A DNA stretch of 64,000 bases from Colocasia esculenta (taxonomy: Eukaryota > Streptophyta > Magnoliopsida > Alismatales > Araceae): the NCBI GenBank assembly GCA_014218235.1, contig CM024766.1, positions 19,255,346-19,319,345 on the forward strand, written 5' to 3'. Position 1 is the first letter of the stretch; each line of letters starts with the position of its first letter. Position numbers and translations under genes: made by a program. Of the stretch, positions 12,468-24,368 are shown in pieces. The notes beneath the pieces are model-generated. The model was given only the letters and a program-made list of their open reading frames with translations, did not search any database and was not told where the DNA came from.

Positions 12468-13115
12468 ACCCCATCACCCCTCATATGCACCTTTCCACCG
12501 TTTGCTCTTGCACCTACTCCTGCTGCTGTTGTCGTGCACCTTTGTGCTGGTGGGAAGTTGCTGGAGCTGGGCTGTTGTCACCACCAACAAGAGCTGCAGC
12601 TGCACTCCTGTTGCGATTGTTGCATTGCTGCTTCTATTGCTTCTACTGGAGGTTGCCGCGTTTGCACCTTGGTATCATCTTTCTTCTGCTAGCTGTGAAC
12701 CCTTCGAAGGGAAGGTTTCATCCTTCAAGTTAGGTAGGATTCTTTTCCTTCCTCTCCTATCCTTACCCTTTAAACATGCAATAGAACCTCCTGTTTAGGT
12801 GTTTGAGTCCTCAGGTTTTTGCTTTGACTCCATAAATACTTCTGGAACTGTGTGTTCATCATGTAGAAATCTTCTTGTTGAGTGCATAACCATTGATTAT
12901 AGGAGTGGTTCTTCCAGTATCATGTTGTGCTAAGTTTTCAGAAAATCATGTGTAGGTTGTATTCACATGTTTTGTCTTGTCTAACATGTATACCAGTTGA
13001 GAAAGCTAGAAACATGACCTTCTATTTGATATTGTTCATGTTTAGATCAATTGGTTCCATGGGTAAGACCCTTAGAGTTGTGATTAAACCATTTCTGGAA
13101 GTTAACCAGGCGGCT

Positions 13116-13330
13116 ATCGACATATGGGAATCACCTGTTGACAGACCCCCATGCTTCCAGAACCCAAGCCTACTAAAAACACCAGTGGCTGTCGACAGAT
13201 ATCATCTGTTTGTCGACAGATGCACTGGCCTGTCGATATCCAGGTCAAGTCTGTCGACAGGTACTACCCAAAACTAGAACCTGGGTTCTGGATACCTGCA
13301 CCTGTCGACAACCACCTCCTGGCTGTCGAC
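13116..13330. repeat. GTCGAC dyad array, LTR B
   Basis: Eight sites in four pairs: ATCGAC 13116 and GTTGAC 13137; GTCGAC near 13191 and 13212; GTCGAT near 13232 and GTCGAC near 13253; GTCGAC near 13304 and 13325. Each pair is exactly 21 bp apart. Long spacers of 51-54 bp separate pairs and carry TTCCAGAAC or GGTTCTGG. This is the same pair spacing as in the E and Sirevirus LTRs. Confidence 0.88.
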
Positions 13331-14304
13331 ATACACTGTTTGGGCCAGTGTTCTAGCACCTTTCTTTGCTCAGTCTCTTGCTAACACTTCATGCTATTAG
13401 CCTTGCAAGCTACCTCCTTCTTTCCCATGGTATTTACCATTATGTCACTAAAGAAACCACTCAAATTGTTTTTCCCTTTCCTACTTTGAATTGTTCTTGA
13501 AGTCACCAAGTACAAATAGTACCCAGTTGGTTCCCTTTTCCTGTGTTCAAAGAACTTGATCTATAACCTTTGTATACATGAGAATGTGGGTGTTTGAGTA
13601 CCACAGTTGATTATGAATGACTTGTGATGACAATTATTGGATCCCTGGACCCCACTTGATTAATATGCCTGTGCAAATAGGGCTGGTCCAGTCCTGGGAG
13701 GAGCACCCAAAATTCATTTACGGGCCGTACAGAATGATAAAGGATCTAAGGATGTTTGGCATTGCATCAATACAAGCATGATTAAGTCATCATGTTATTT
13801 TCATGTGTGAACATGTTTGTGAACCAGAATATGAGTATAGTCATGAATCTCTGATCATGTTTTGTATTCCAGCACTTCTATTTCACATTCATTGTCAAGT
13901 TGACAAGCCTGCATGTTCATCTTTGTTATCAGTCAAATCCTTTATCTTGATTGTTATATAGCTTAATTCTGTTGATTAAAGGATTTGAATCCTACTAGGC
14001 TAGTTATCTCACATATCCTACCATTTCAGGTGACCAAGATAGGGGTGAAGCTTAAAGGGAAAAGTGTGCTGAGTGGACCACCTGTCATCAAGCAACCAGT
14101 CATGTTACTATTTTTAGTGTTATGAAAATGAAATGTAATAAATTGAAGTTTACTCTTTTCTGCTCCTCACTTAGACTGTAATGAGGAGTACTTTGTAATA
14201 ATGCTTCCGCTTAGTTAGTTAGTTATGAACGAACAAACGCTGGTTTTATTTTTGTGCATGATATCTGTCATTTCCAATAAATAGACTTTTATTAGGACGT
14301 GACA

Positions 14305-15900
14305 CTACGACTTCGAGATTCGGCATCATCCAAGGAAGGCGAAGGCGAATGTCATGGCAGATGCACTCAGCAGAAAGAGGTCCTTACTTCGGCAGGGTTG
14401 GAAGATGCTAAAGGATCCGGCATGTGCTATGACTGAGCTAGAGCCACAGTTGTGTCAGGATTTTGTGGCACAGTTGTCTTGCCGATCCACAGTGTTGGAC
14501 GAGGTGATTGAGAAGTAGAGAGTTGACCCCAGGCTTTAGGAGATGGTGGGGAAGGCAGGCATTGCTCGTGATGAGGACGGTGTCATCAGATTTCAGCATC
14601 AAGTGTGTGTACCAGATGTAGTGGAGGTTCGTGAGCGAGTACTTGTAGAAGCTCATAGGTCTCGGTTCTCTATTCATCCAGGCAACATGAAGATGTACCA
14701 GGATTTGAAGAGATCCTTCTGGTGGTCAGGCATGAAGAAGGATGTGGCAGAATTTGTATCCAGGTGTTTGGTGTGTCAGCAGGTCAAGGCCGAGTGTCAG
14801 AGACCATTGGGCCTTATGCAGAAGATGGAGATACCTGTGTGGAAGTGGGAGGCAATCACCATGGATTTTGTAATGGGTTTGCCCAGGTCAGCTTTGGGCA
14901 ATGACTCAATTTGGGTGGTTGTAGATCGTTTCTCCAAGACTGCTCACTTCTTGCCCATGAAGAAGAAACAGTCTGTGGAGAGCTTGGCGAGGCTGTATGT
15001 TGGCAGCATTGTGACATTGCATGGTGTGTCAAAGTCTATTATCTCTAACAGAGACCCACGGTTTACATCGAGGCTGTGGCAGGGTCTTCAGGAGGCTTTG
15101 GGTTCTCAGTTGAAGCTCAGCTCGGCATTTCACCCTCAGACAGATGGCCAATCTGAGAGGATGATTTAGACGCTCGAGGACATGTTGAGAGCGTGCGTGC
15201 TTGATTGGAAGGGCGACTGGGAATGTCACCTACCTCTTGTGGAGTTCGCCTACAATAACAACTTTCATGCAAGTATAGGCATGGCTCCATTCGAGGCTTT
15301 GTACGGTCGGCCCTATAGGTCTCCTTTGTGTTGGGAGGAGATTGGTGATAGGCAGTTGGTTGGTCCCGAGTTGGTGCAAGAAACTTTAGATAAGATTCAG
15401 CTCATCAGGCAGAGATTGGTTACAGCACAGGATAGGCAGAAGAGCTACGCCGACAACAGAAGGAAGGACTTAGAGTTCGAGGTTGGCGAGCATGTTTTCC
15501 TCAAGGTTTCACCTGCACGAGGTGTGGTCAGGTTTGGCAGGCATAGCAAGTTGAGTCTGAGATTCATTGGCCCATTTGAGATTCTCAGGCGAATGGGCAG
15601 TGTGGCGTATGAGCTAGCTTTACCCCCAACGCTAGCAAGTGTGCACCCGGTCTTCCACGTGTCCATGCTCAGGAGATACGTACGGGATCCACACATGTCA
15701 TCAGTCACAAGCCAGTGGAGATTCAGCCAGACTTGTCTTATGTAGAGCGACCAGTAGCTATCCTAGATCGTAAGGTTCAACACCTCAGGAAGAAGGCTAT
15801 TGCATCCGTGAAGGTGTTGTGGAGAAACTTCTCACGAGAGGAGGCTACATGGGAGCTTGAGGAGGCCATGAAGAAGCAGTATCCCCACCAATTTAGTTAG
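14305..15900 (+). pseudogene. pol: Chromovirus C pol 3' part: RNase H end, integrase, chromodomain
   Basis: The remaining part of a chromovirus pol interrupted at its left end by element B. It opens with the end of RNase H (ADALSRK near 14360-14380). The integrase zinc domain has [17 protein letters not shown] and CLVCQQVKAE (about 14675-14800). The core domain has TMDFVMGLPRS, SNRDPRFTSR and TDGQSER. Stops near 14516 and 14537 and at 15167-15169 are all TAG at positions where relatives have Gln (CAG). A frameshift lies near 15690-15740, then a chromodomain (VKVLWRNFSREEATWELEE) runs to the stop at 15898-15900. Very close to element H in protein sequence, so C and H belong to one family. Confidence 0.92.
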
Positions 15901-15933
15901 TAATTTTGCTCTAACTTCTAGGATGAAGTTTTC

Positions 15934-15949
15934 TTTTAGGGGGAGAGGG
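15934..15949 (+). other. Polypurine tract of chromovirus C
   Basis: TTTTAGGGGGAGAGGG directly before TGTAAGGACC, marking the 3' LTR start. Confidence 0.9.
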
Positions 15950-16017
15950 TGTAAGGACCTCAATTTCTGTGCATTTTATATCTGTTTTGATGCTTTGCTG
16001 TTCTGCCCGAAATTCCT

Positions 16018-16140
16018 ATTTAACGTCAACATCCATTGACATTAAGGGGTGGTTGACCGCAACACTTGTGTCGTTTACCTTGTAGCCAGAGGATCTAGAC
16101 GTCAAGATCGATTGACGCCGATTTCTAGTTGACGGCAGCT
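16018..16140. repeat. TTGACG inverted-repeat cluster 1, LTR C
   Basis: Several AACGTCAAC, TTGACATT, ATTGACGCC and GTTGACGGC half-sites in both directions, 70-190 bp into the LTR. The H LTR has an equivalent cluster about 220-320 bp in. Confidence 0.7.
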
Positions 16141-16689
16141 ATGTGGCCATTTACTTCTCCGGCTGTGTTTGGGATTCCAGATTTGAAACTATCCCGTTTT
16201 CTTCGGAGTTTGATTAGGAAACCTATCCCTAACGGTCAGGACTCTTATGACCTAGGATTCCCCCGACTCTATTGGCTATTAAACCTAGACATCTCGGTTA
16301 GGAGAGGACTTTGGCTCAGAAGAGAGATTTTCTAGGTTTCAAGGAGAGAAAGAGAGAGCTTGTGAGGGTCGATCCGGAGATTTGGAGGCTTCACCGGCGA
16401 TCTTCTATGTTTGGGAGACTCTACTGAAGGTGGAGGAGCTCTCTTAACGTCGGGGGATCAACTGCGCAAGCGTGGGAGTCAAATCAAGGTGGGGAACATC
16501 ACCTCTTTAGCTTGGCTGAGGAGGGCTTCATCGCCAAAGTTCGATCTTTAGGGGTTTTTTAGGGATGCAAGTAACTTAGAGGTTTCATCCCTAGACCTAT
16601 CACCTAGAGTTTAGGTATTTTTCTGGATTTTTAGTTCGTGTCCTGGACCCCCAAATTCATCATTTTTCTGTGTTCAGTCTGTACTTTCT

Positions 16690-16800
16690 GCAGACAGGAG
16701 GTTAACAACAACCTTATTGCCGCCAGGTTCCTGAGTTAACGACAATCTATTGTGTCGTTAAGCCACCCTGACGGCAAGCCCCTTGCCGTCAAGTTCATCT
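16690..16800. repeat. TTAACG/TTGCCG cluster 2, LTR C
   Basis: GTTAACAACA, TTAACGACA, TCGTTAAG, TGACGGCAAG and TTGCCGTCAAG half-sites lie about 740-850 bp into the LTR, after an ACAGACAGG or similar block. It is homologous to the second cluster in the H LTR. Confidence 0.7.
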
Positions 16801-18598
16801 GGTTTTACGGAACTGTGGATTTAATCTGTGTGATGTGATTTTTGGGGATTTCTAGATGATTGCACAAGCTATAAAATTTCTGGTTGGTCAGGTATGTTAT
16901 TAGGTTAAACCATGAGTTCTGTTAAAATTTTGATCATAATTGCAAATTATGGAATTTCTGTTATGGAGAAATATGCATGTTTTGGATAGATCTAAATTCA
17001 GAATAAATAGATATGATGTATGAAATTATTATAGGAAATTTCCATGAATTTAGGGTTACTGTATACATGTTTTGAGACTATTAGATCCGTCTGTTCACTG
17101 TTTATTATGTCTAATGGAATTATTCTATTAAATTGCATGAGATCTCTGTTAAATGTTAAAAATAGAAATACTATCATGAAAATTTTGAAAAATTAACCAT
17201 ATGATATGTTCCATGCGTAGAGTTTATGATTAAAATTCAGGTTTGTTCTAATATCTGTATGTATTGTTTTCAATTGTAAAGGCATTAAAACCCATATTAA
17301 GCATGATTATTCAAGAAACGATATTCTCAGTGATTAGTATCATGTTTAGGTACTGTTATGCATGTTTTATTACTGTTAGATAGTCATGATAGGGTCTGTA
17401 ACCTGCAATATATGTGTTTGAATAGTATGCATGTGAATGGACCAATAAGTGCAAGTAAAATGATGTTAATCATGTGATTAATTGAGATAATGTGATTAAG
17501 TGAATGTGTGCCAAAATTAACACTGCTACCTTATAAGGCTGTGGAGTTGTACTATAGAAAAGTCCCTATGGGAAGGCTCAATGTGTATGTGATATCCTGT
17601 GGGCATCAAGATGAAATCCTGGGGTTGGACAAGTACCACTGGTTAGGGTGGAGATGGCTTCTCCCGATTCTGCACAGTTACCAAGATTCGCACTATAATG
17701 CCTAGGTGATAGGTATGTGTTATGTGATATGTGTGTTCTTCTTTATGGTGGTTCGGACTATGTGTCACGACAAAAGAAAAATAATGTGTAAATATGTGAA
17801 TTATGTGTGAATGCGCCAAGTGATTATGTGAAAGTGATGTGTTGATGTGTTATATTGTGAAATAATGTGAAACCATGTGATCATGTTTTATTTATGTTAA
17901 AATAGCAAGAAAAATGTGTGATTAGGTGATATAAAGGCAAGTGAAAAGTGATAGATATCATGCTAGGTTTGTTAGTAATCATGTGCTTAATTTCATGATC
18001 AAGTTAGTTGGAAAAATGTTGTGAATGAGTTGTATTGATATCATGATTTAAGCTAAGACCATGTGTAGATAGCATGTTATAGGTTATTCATTTGTACTTG
18101 TTTGTTATGTCATGAACCATGTGGTAAGATTACTCTTGTTGTTAAAATGAATAGTATGAATGTGATATGTGTATGGATGTGCTAATGGGTTACTTGCTGA
18201 GCCTTTTGTGAAGACTCATCCTTGCTTTAACATGCGGTGAGACAAGTGTTCCTATGATAGAGGAGGACGTTGTAAGGAGCGACTCTGAGAGAGAGGTTGC
18301 GGAGCTTGTGGAGGATTATTGCTTAGATTGTACTTTCTTTTACTAGTATGTGGACAGTGATGTTATATGGACTTGTTTAAATTACAGACTTTGTTTATTT
18401 TCATTACTACTATATAGACTGTGGGATGTGTGTAATGATGATGGAATAAGATTCTCTTTCATTTCCGCTGTACTTTCTTTTGTTATTTATGTACATCTCT
18501 ACCTACTGTGTTGTGTTGGGTACATGTCTCACTGTGACGGCGCACTTTATATCAACGAGCATTGGTATAATCATACCTGTATAAAGAGGGTCGTTACA

Positions 18599-19227
18599 CT
18601 TCTAGTGTGGTTGTCTATTCACCTATATATAGAACACATTCACCAATAAATACTGCACATTCACTGATAAAAACTTATATTTCACCTATAAATACCATAA
18701 ACACCAATACTTGCAACAATCTGCACTCTTCCAGTGCGGTTGTCTATTCACCTACATATAGAACACATTCACAAATAAATACTGCACATTCACCTATAAA
18801 TACTACACATTCACTTATAAATATTGACATTCCACCTACAACTACCTTAAAGACCAACACTTGCATAGCTCTGTACATTTCCAAGGTGGTTGTTTATTCA
18901 CCTACATATAGAGCACATTCACCAATAAATACTACACCTTCATCTATAAATACATACATTTCACCTATAAATACCATAAACACCAATACTTGCAACAATC
19001 TGCACTCTTCCAGTGTGGTTGTCTATTCACCTACATATAGAATACATTCGCCAATAAATACTGCACATTCATCTACAAATACAAACATTCACCTATAAAT
19101 ACTGACATTCCACATACATCTACCATAAAGACCAACACTTGCACAGCTCTGTACATTTCCAGGGTGGTTGTTTATTAACCTTCATATAGAGCACATTCAC
19201 CAATAAATACTACACCTTCACCTATAA
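18599..19227. repeat. Satellite island with dimeric repeat unit
   Basis: Tandem array bounded by LTR C and LTR G. The anchor GGTGGTTGT or GTGTGGTTGTCTATTCAC recurs near 18606, 18735, 18883, 19014 and 19161, giving alternating periods of about 129, 148, 131 and 147 bp. The true unit is therefore a dimer of about 278 bp, with the A monomer ending CACTCTTCCAGTG and the B monomer ending TACATTTCCA. AT-rich CACCTATAAATAC sub-repeats fill each monomer. It may be the original chromosomal sequence into which both nests were inserted. The 163-codon ORF at 18607-19098 is a product of the repeat. Confidence 0.85.
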
Positions 19228-22002
19228 TGTAGCACCCAAACAATTCAGTAATTTAAAAACTTTTGGAAATAGATAATTTCCACATTATCTAAATAGTAGA
19301 AACATATGTACCATTATCATATGTCCAAGAACGCATAAGAAAATTTTGTAAAAATTATAGTTCAACCCCAAACAATATTCCCAAACGACCCATGAAGAAA
19401 TTCATGCAACGGAAAATCCGATTAGCCAAGTTTATGATGCATAGTGACTAATTATCGTAAATAGGGAATAAATCGGAAATCCATTATCATGGGTGGATAA
19501 CGAGATCATAAATTAAATAAAAATGATGAAGAGACTTGAAGCAAGATGTATTGACAACCCATTATCATATTTGAGCCAATGGACAACTTTTGGCCCAAGA
19601 ATAAAATCAAGCAAGAAAAATACATGGAAATTCGTAACCCTAATTGAGCTGAAAATAGAAAGAGGCAATTAGGGCAAATCCTAAGGCAATTAGCCTTACT
19701 TAGCAACCCAAATTCAAGCCTAGCCATGGTATGAACCTTCCTAAAGCCTTACACACTCTAATTGGGTGAGAAATCATCAAAACTTGGAAGGTGGTAACCC
19801 AAAACCGCAAGCCTTCTTTCCTATACACATTAGGACTCCTAGAAACCCTAGATGCTTAAATACTCTTCCAAAAACCCTTGGGGATGAGTTTACCAAAAGT
19901 TGGGGTCGTGAGTAGCAGAGCTTGAACACCAGAGGAGGAGGAAATCGCCCCCAACCGGAGCTTTTCTTCCCCACATGCGCTCTACATCAACCTGCAGAAG
20001 GCTTCTCTTAATCTCAATCAAAGATAGGTTATCTAGGGCTAAACCTAAGCAAATCACATACCATCGTGGAGTTCATCGAGTCTATTTTCACATGCATGCA
20101 TTTTCCCCAATTTGTATTGAGTATATATGGAGTATTAAGCGTTTTGCCAAAGTCGTGCATGTCTAGGACATTTTACGTTCATGTTGGTTCTCACACATCC
20201 CAAGGCCAAATCATGTGAAACAAAGCCATAGTTCTCTCCTACTCCCCGTCCCCAACGAGTTTCATGTTCATACTTTTGTCCCAAGAGTTCTGTGGCATGC
20301 ATGAACGTGACGTAGCCTCACGTCGCGATTCAGACCGTTTTCCCGCTCATAGTTTTTGTCCTTTTTTATATTATTATTTTGAAAACACCTCTTGAACGTG
20401 ACGTGTCTATACATCACGATTCAAGGGTGATTGCGACACGATGCCTATCGCGTTATGAACGCGACAAACATGACCGTCGCGTTTTAAACCTGAAGGCGAC
20501 AGTATAGACCATCGCGATTTGATCCTTTACAGAATGTTCGTGTTTTTGAACTGTGTACTGTCTTCTTAATTGCGACGACTGTGTCCATCGCGGATTTAAA
20601 GGCCTACCTGAGACCTATTTTGCATGATCTAAAGTTTAAGGTTTGCATGTCATGGTTATGTTAAGTGAATGTAGTTTGTTCAACGACTTAAAAGCTATTG
20701 ACCCATAAAAAAGACATAACAACGTGAAAGCTTATGCTATTTTCTCTTAATGATATGATCTATTCTTGAAAACTATTGATTGATCATCTTGCTCTCCTAG
20801 CTTGTTAAAGTGATTAATTGTTATCTTAAAATACTGCAAATCATGTCTAGTTAAGTGCATGTTTCAATCTTACGTCATCATGTTACTTGCTTTCCACGTT
20901 GTTTTAAACCGGTGGAATGTGGATTGAGACACGTACTACACTACACACTTGCACCTATAGGCAGCCCTTCTTGGAGGATTGGAAACTCACGGCCAGTCAT
21001 TCCGTATTGGCAGTTTAGTGACCTTTCTCTTGAGACCTCTGTAATTCTCCGTACTCCGTGAATTCTCTCATGGAGACCGAGTTGGTTGTACCATTGAAGT
21101 TCCCTAAAGATAGAATGCACTTCCTCTCTTATCTTGTTCTCGTGAGTGTGGATTTATAATTGTGACTTAAGCTATTAATGTAAAGAGATAACTAAAGTAT
21201 AAATCACGTTGTTATGCTGCCGAAATTATCTCTTGACTATTGTTATCATGAACTCATGTTCACATTACTTGTTACTTCTTGACATCATCATTATGAACAT
21301 GACATTTCAATTACTTACATCTTGAAACTATTATTGGTCATTAATGACTGTGGATATCTACATTTGAAATCAAGTGAGATGCTGACCTGGCAGGGCGAGT
21401 GTCCAAGGGCTCCAGTCTAGCCCCAATGATGGAGAGTCATAAATATACTGTTAACCATGGGGTATAATGATTACTGGTGTTGCATCTGCGCTGGGAGTAC
21501 TTGCGTGTTGAATGCTAGATACAATAACCACATACATGTGTCCTATTGTGCATTTCAGGGTGGATCTTTCCTTGGTGTACATTAGTGTCTTCGTTCTTGA
21601 TTAGTGTTACATGATCATGCTTGTGCTTGCTTGCTTGCATGATATGGCCATCCTGAATTTATTGCAATTAATGATATCTTTTGTTCTTGCAAACTAGTGA
21701 CATCAAGTGGTATCGTACATGCTTGTGTAAAGTGATCTACTGCTAGTTCTATCTTGTTAGCTTATTCCAGAACTTGCTCCATCATTATCATTCAATCTAT
21801 CTTGTTCATGTAATGTGTTTAATGAGTTTTATTCGCACATGCCTATCTTGATAATTGTGGTTACCTAGTTCTAAATTGCTAATCACTTATATCATTGCCC
21901 ACACATTGAGATATAAATCCTACTGGGCTAGTTTGCTCATTCCCTACTTTTAACCCTCTAGGTGACTATGAAGTTCAAGAGGAAGACCAAGTCGAAGATG
22001 GG
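19228..22002 (+). mobile_element. LTR G, interrupted chromovirus LTR
   Basis: Starts TGTAGCACCC, the same start as the E LTRs, and follows them closely near its right end: the block with GTGTCCAAGGGCTCCAGTCT (about 21400), the CCATGGGGTATAATGATTAC block, AAATCCTACTGGGCTAGTTT near 21916, and GGTGACTATGAAG. It breaks off at 22002 in the GAAGATGGG sequence, exactly where LTR J starts; the missing end (homologous to 30663-31000 in E) should lie beyond the nest, outside the window. No coding sequence. Confidence 0.88.
20310..20605. repeat. CGCG palindrome array, LTR G
   Basis: Sites such as GTCGCGAT, ATCGCGTT, ACGCGACA, GTCGCGTT, GGCGACAG, ATCGCGAT. Consecutive CGCG cores near 20450-20490 lie 11 and 18 bp apart, the spacing also found in A and J. 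In the related E LTR this array is replaced by a GTCGAC array. Confidence 0.75.
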
Positions 22003-22049
22003 TGTAAGACCCGGCCCTCTCGGGCCCTTAGCCCTGTCCTCTTGGTTGC

Positions 22050-22320
22050 AACATTGTCACGCCAGAGGAGCCGATCGTGACATGCTTTTGGTCGCAGCAC
22101 ACCTAGTCGTCGCGTTCTGGTCATGACGGGGGTGGGTGTCGCATTCTTGTCACGGTGTCTGAAGGCGACGCGACTCTGGATCTGACCGTTCAGACAGATT
22201 GTCCTTTCTTTCAGAACGGCCTTGTCGGGTGTCAGGTGCGTACAATGTTGATGCGACCTAGCAGGCCGTCACGTTCTGGTTTCCGTGGGGCGTCGCGACA
22301 TGCTTGCCATCGCGCCAGCT
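22050..22320. repeat. CGCG array 1, LTR J
   Basis: GTCGTCGCGTTCTGGTCATG, GTGTCGCATTC, GGCGACGCGAC, GTCACGTTCTGG, CGTCGCGACATG and ATCGCGCCAG lie within 270 bp. TTCTGG spacers recur, as in LTR A. Confidence 0.72.
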
Positions 22321-22861
22321 CGACCCATCACATCACTGGGCCCATCGATTCAAAACCGAGGCCGACATCCATTTCCCCCTTCTCCCTTTCTTTCTTCTTC
22401 TTCTCCCTTCTTCCTCCCCCTCCGAGCCTCTTGCTTCTTCGGTGATTCTTGGGTGTTTTGGGCGAGGAGGTGATGCCCCGTTTATGTAGGCGGTGTCCGT
22501 GTGGTGCTAGGAGTGAGGAGGAGGTGGCCATTCTAACGTGAAGGCCCCAACGGGTCGGCTCTACTGCTTGAGGTAGGAACCCCTCTTTCCCTTTCAATCT
22601 AGCATGCTCCCTTCCCCTTGAGATTCCTTGTTTCTTCATGGTTTTGGGGTTGTGGGGGTGAGATTCATGCTCTGTGTTGTGAGGTTTTCCCTTGAGTGTA
22701 GATTTCCTTGTTTAATGAATAAATCGTGGGGTTTGATGGTGGTTTGCCTATTTATAAGCTTTCCTATGTGTTTCCCATGCTCCCCTCCCCCCTATGATGT
22801 GTTTGTACCATTTTGGGGTGGTCCTCAGGAGGGTTGTCCCAGGACCCCTCCCGACTGAGGT

Positions 22862-23000
22862 CATGACCGACTTAGGGGTCGCGTTGATGTCACGACTGGC
22901 ATGGCCACTGTGACATCATCGCGATGCCCTATGGTGTCGCGACATGGTCGCGACGACCATGGCATCACGACAGTGTCGCGACGGCCATGGGCGTCGGTAC
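22862..23000. repeat. CGCG array 2, LTR J
   Basis: GTCGCGTTG, ATCGCGATG, GTCGCGACATG, GTCGCGACGACC and GTCGCGACGG. CGCG cores are spaced 18, 11 and 28 bp, with a mutated TCACGAC site splitting the last interval into 17 and 11. Confidence 0.8.
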
Positions 23001-24233
23001 AGTGTCAAATACAAGTAAGATCTTACGAAGTTCCGTTTCTCATGGAGTCTTCGCCATTTCCGGTTCTTTCTATACCCGTGGCACCAGTGCTAGTTCCTAG
23101 TATGGTCCTATACTACTCGCTCGCCTGATGCTCGGAACTTGAGGGCTTGTCCCGTGAGAGAGGTTGCTACTGTTTACCTGGGACCCCGTCCTTGGGCGTC
23201 TGTTGAGGGAGTACTCCGGGCGACGGGTGTGCTCGAGTCACGGACTCTGGAGCGGAGGGGAAAATGGTGGTTAGGACAGCAACATTGAGTCATTTGCAGA
23301 GCTCTATTAGTTGGTCTGGGACACCCAGGTCGTTTAGAGTTCTTCCCGGCGTAAGCCAGTCAATCCTTCTTCTCACTACCTCACTCTTTGTGGCCCCGGA
23401 ACCACTTAGAGAGGCCAAGCGTGGGACCGTAGTCTAACTAGACTACGACAGTTACTATTGTGTACTTTGTGTTCCTGCCCCCACTCTGACGAGACGTGGA
23501 GGTTTGGACCTGGGTCGAGGATAAGACGTCAATGGACGCACCCGACCGGTTGACTAGTGGTAGTGGTTTCCATAGCTAGTGTCTCTTATCCAGGCAGGGT
23601 CCTCCTTGTCTGTGTTTCCAACCGTGTGGTGGTCACGACGTGCAGGTTCTACGGAGTTTCTTGCCGCATTGTCCTTCCGTACCATCACTAGTTAGTAGCT
23701 TTACTTCTACGTTTTCCTGGGTAGAGTAGAACATATAACTACTGACATTTAATTTGTTTATATATATTATTTCCCACCTGTTAGAGCCAGTAGGTGATTG
23801 GTAGTCCCTACTAAGCTTTTGTTGTGAAGCTCATCCCTTCTTTTCCCAAGTGAGGCTTCTCAGCAGCAGCAGGGTGCACGTCAGACAAAGGAGGTAGGGT
23901 GGTAGTCGTCATCCCCATCGCTAGCAGTGGGTTTCCCCCTTCAATTGTACTTCACCCACGGGGTATGACCCTAAGGGTTCTATCCTCCCCCTTTTTACTT
24001 GTACTAGTGTGTGTGTGTGTGTTGGGACTGTACCTAGAGCGATACGCTGTAGTCTCTCTCTTCTTTCTGCTTCCGTGTGTGTGCTTCTAGTTCAGTAGTT
24101 GACGTTTATTTTCTTTACATATTATGTTAGACTTGTGTTATAGCCCTTCCAAGTCCCCGGATCCGTGGGCGGCGACCGCGAAAATCGGGTCCTCGGCTTG
24201 GGCCGAGGGTCGGGTTCTCGGGGTCATTATAGT

Positions 24234-24245
24234 TGGTATCAGAGC
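24234..24245 (+). other. Primer-binding site of chromovirus J
   Basis: TGGTATCAGAGC, complementary to the initiator methionine tRNA 3' end, two bases after the LTR. Confidence 0.94.
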
Positions 24246-24368
24246 GAGAGTTTAACAGAACTTGTAGTGGATTTAAACTGCAACAGGAAGTCCCAACAGT
24301 AGTACAAGTACACTGCTAGCCGCCCGAGTTGGTATTGTTAACCTTGTTGGTTATGTGCCATGCAGGAT

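Larger units (their letters stand above)
11801..14304 (+). mobile_element. 3' LTR of chromovirus B
   Basis: 2504 bp from TGTAACGCCCC to GGACGTGACA. The ends are fixed by the polypurine tract on the left and by the resumption of the interrupted C pol reading (RNase H end) on the right. It contains a TATA box, a GTCGAC palindrome array, a GGTCCAGTCCTGGGAGGAG block near 13685-13705, and the GAATCCTACTAGGCTAGTT motif near 13988-14006. The longest ORF (12289-12798) is Leu-rich low-complexity sequence and is not treated as a gene. The matching 5' LTR is outside the window. Confidence 0.92.
15950..18598 (+). mobile_element. 3' LTR of chromovirus C
   Basis: 2649 bp from TGTAAGGACC to GGGTCGTTACA. 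Landmarks shared with the H LTR and with the solo LTR at 46966: two clusters of TTGACG/TTAACG inverted repeats, a GACAAGTACCACTGGTTAGG block near 17628-17647, a TTACTTGCTGAG block near 18190, and the AGGGTCGTTACA end. Right of it is satellite sequence, so C was probably inserted into that satellite. The left LTR is outside the window. Confidence 0.9.
22003..24231 (+). mobile_element. 5' LTR of chromovirus J
   Basis: About 2.23 kb from TGTAAGACCCGG to GGGTCATTATA, followed two bases later by a primer-binding site. It is more GC-rich than its neighbours, has a (GT)n run near 24006, and carries two CGCG palindrome arrays at about 50-320 and 860-1000 bp. It was inserted into LTR G; the second copy of the ATGGG target should be outside the window. 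Confidence 0.87.

Noticed and set aside
12289..12798. 169-codon ORF as a host gene
   Set aside because: It lies wholly inside LTR B, spans the transcript start region, is Leu/Ser-rich with no domain, and overlaps a second ORF in another frame.
18607..19098. 163-codon ORF with Thr/Asn-rich repeats as a repetitive protein gene
   Set aside because: It follows the satellite unit exactly; the open frame comes from the AT-rich repeat lacking stops in that frame.
24234..24245. tRNA gene fragment at TGGTATCAGAGC sites
   Set aside because: Each lies within 2-6 bases of an LTR end and has no tRNA body; they are primer-binding sites.
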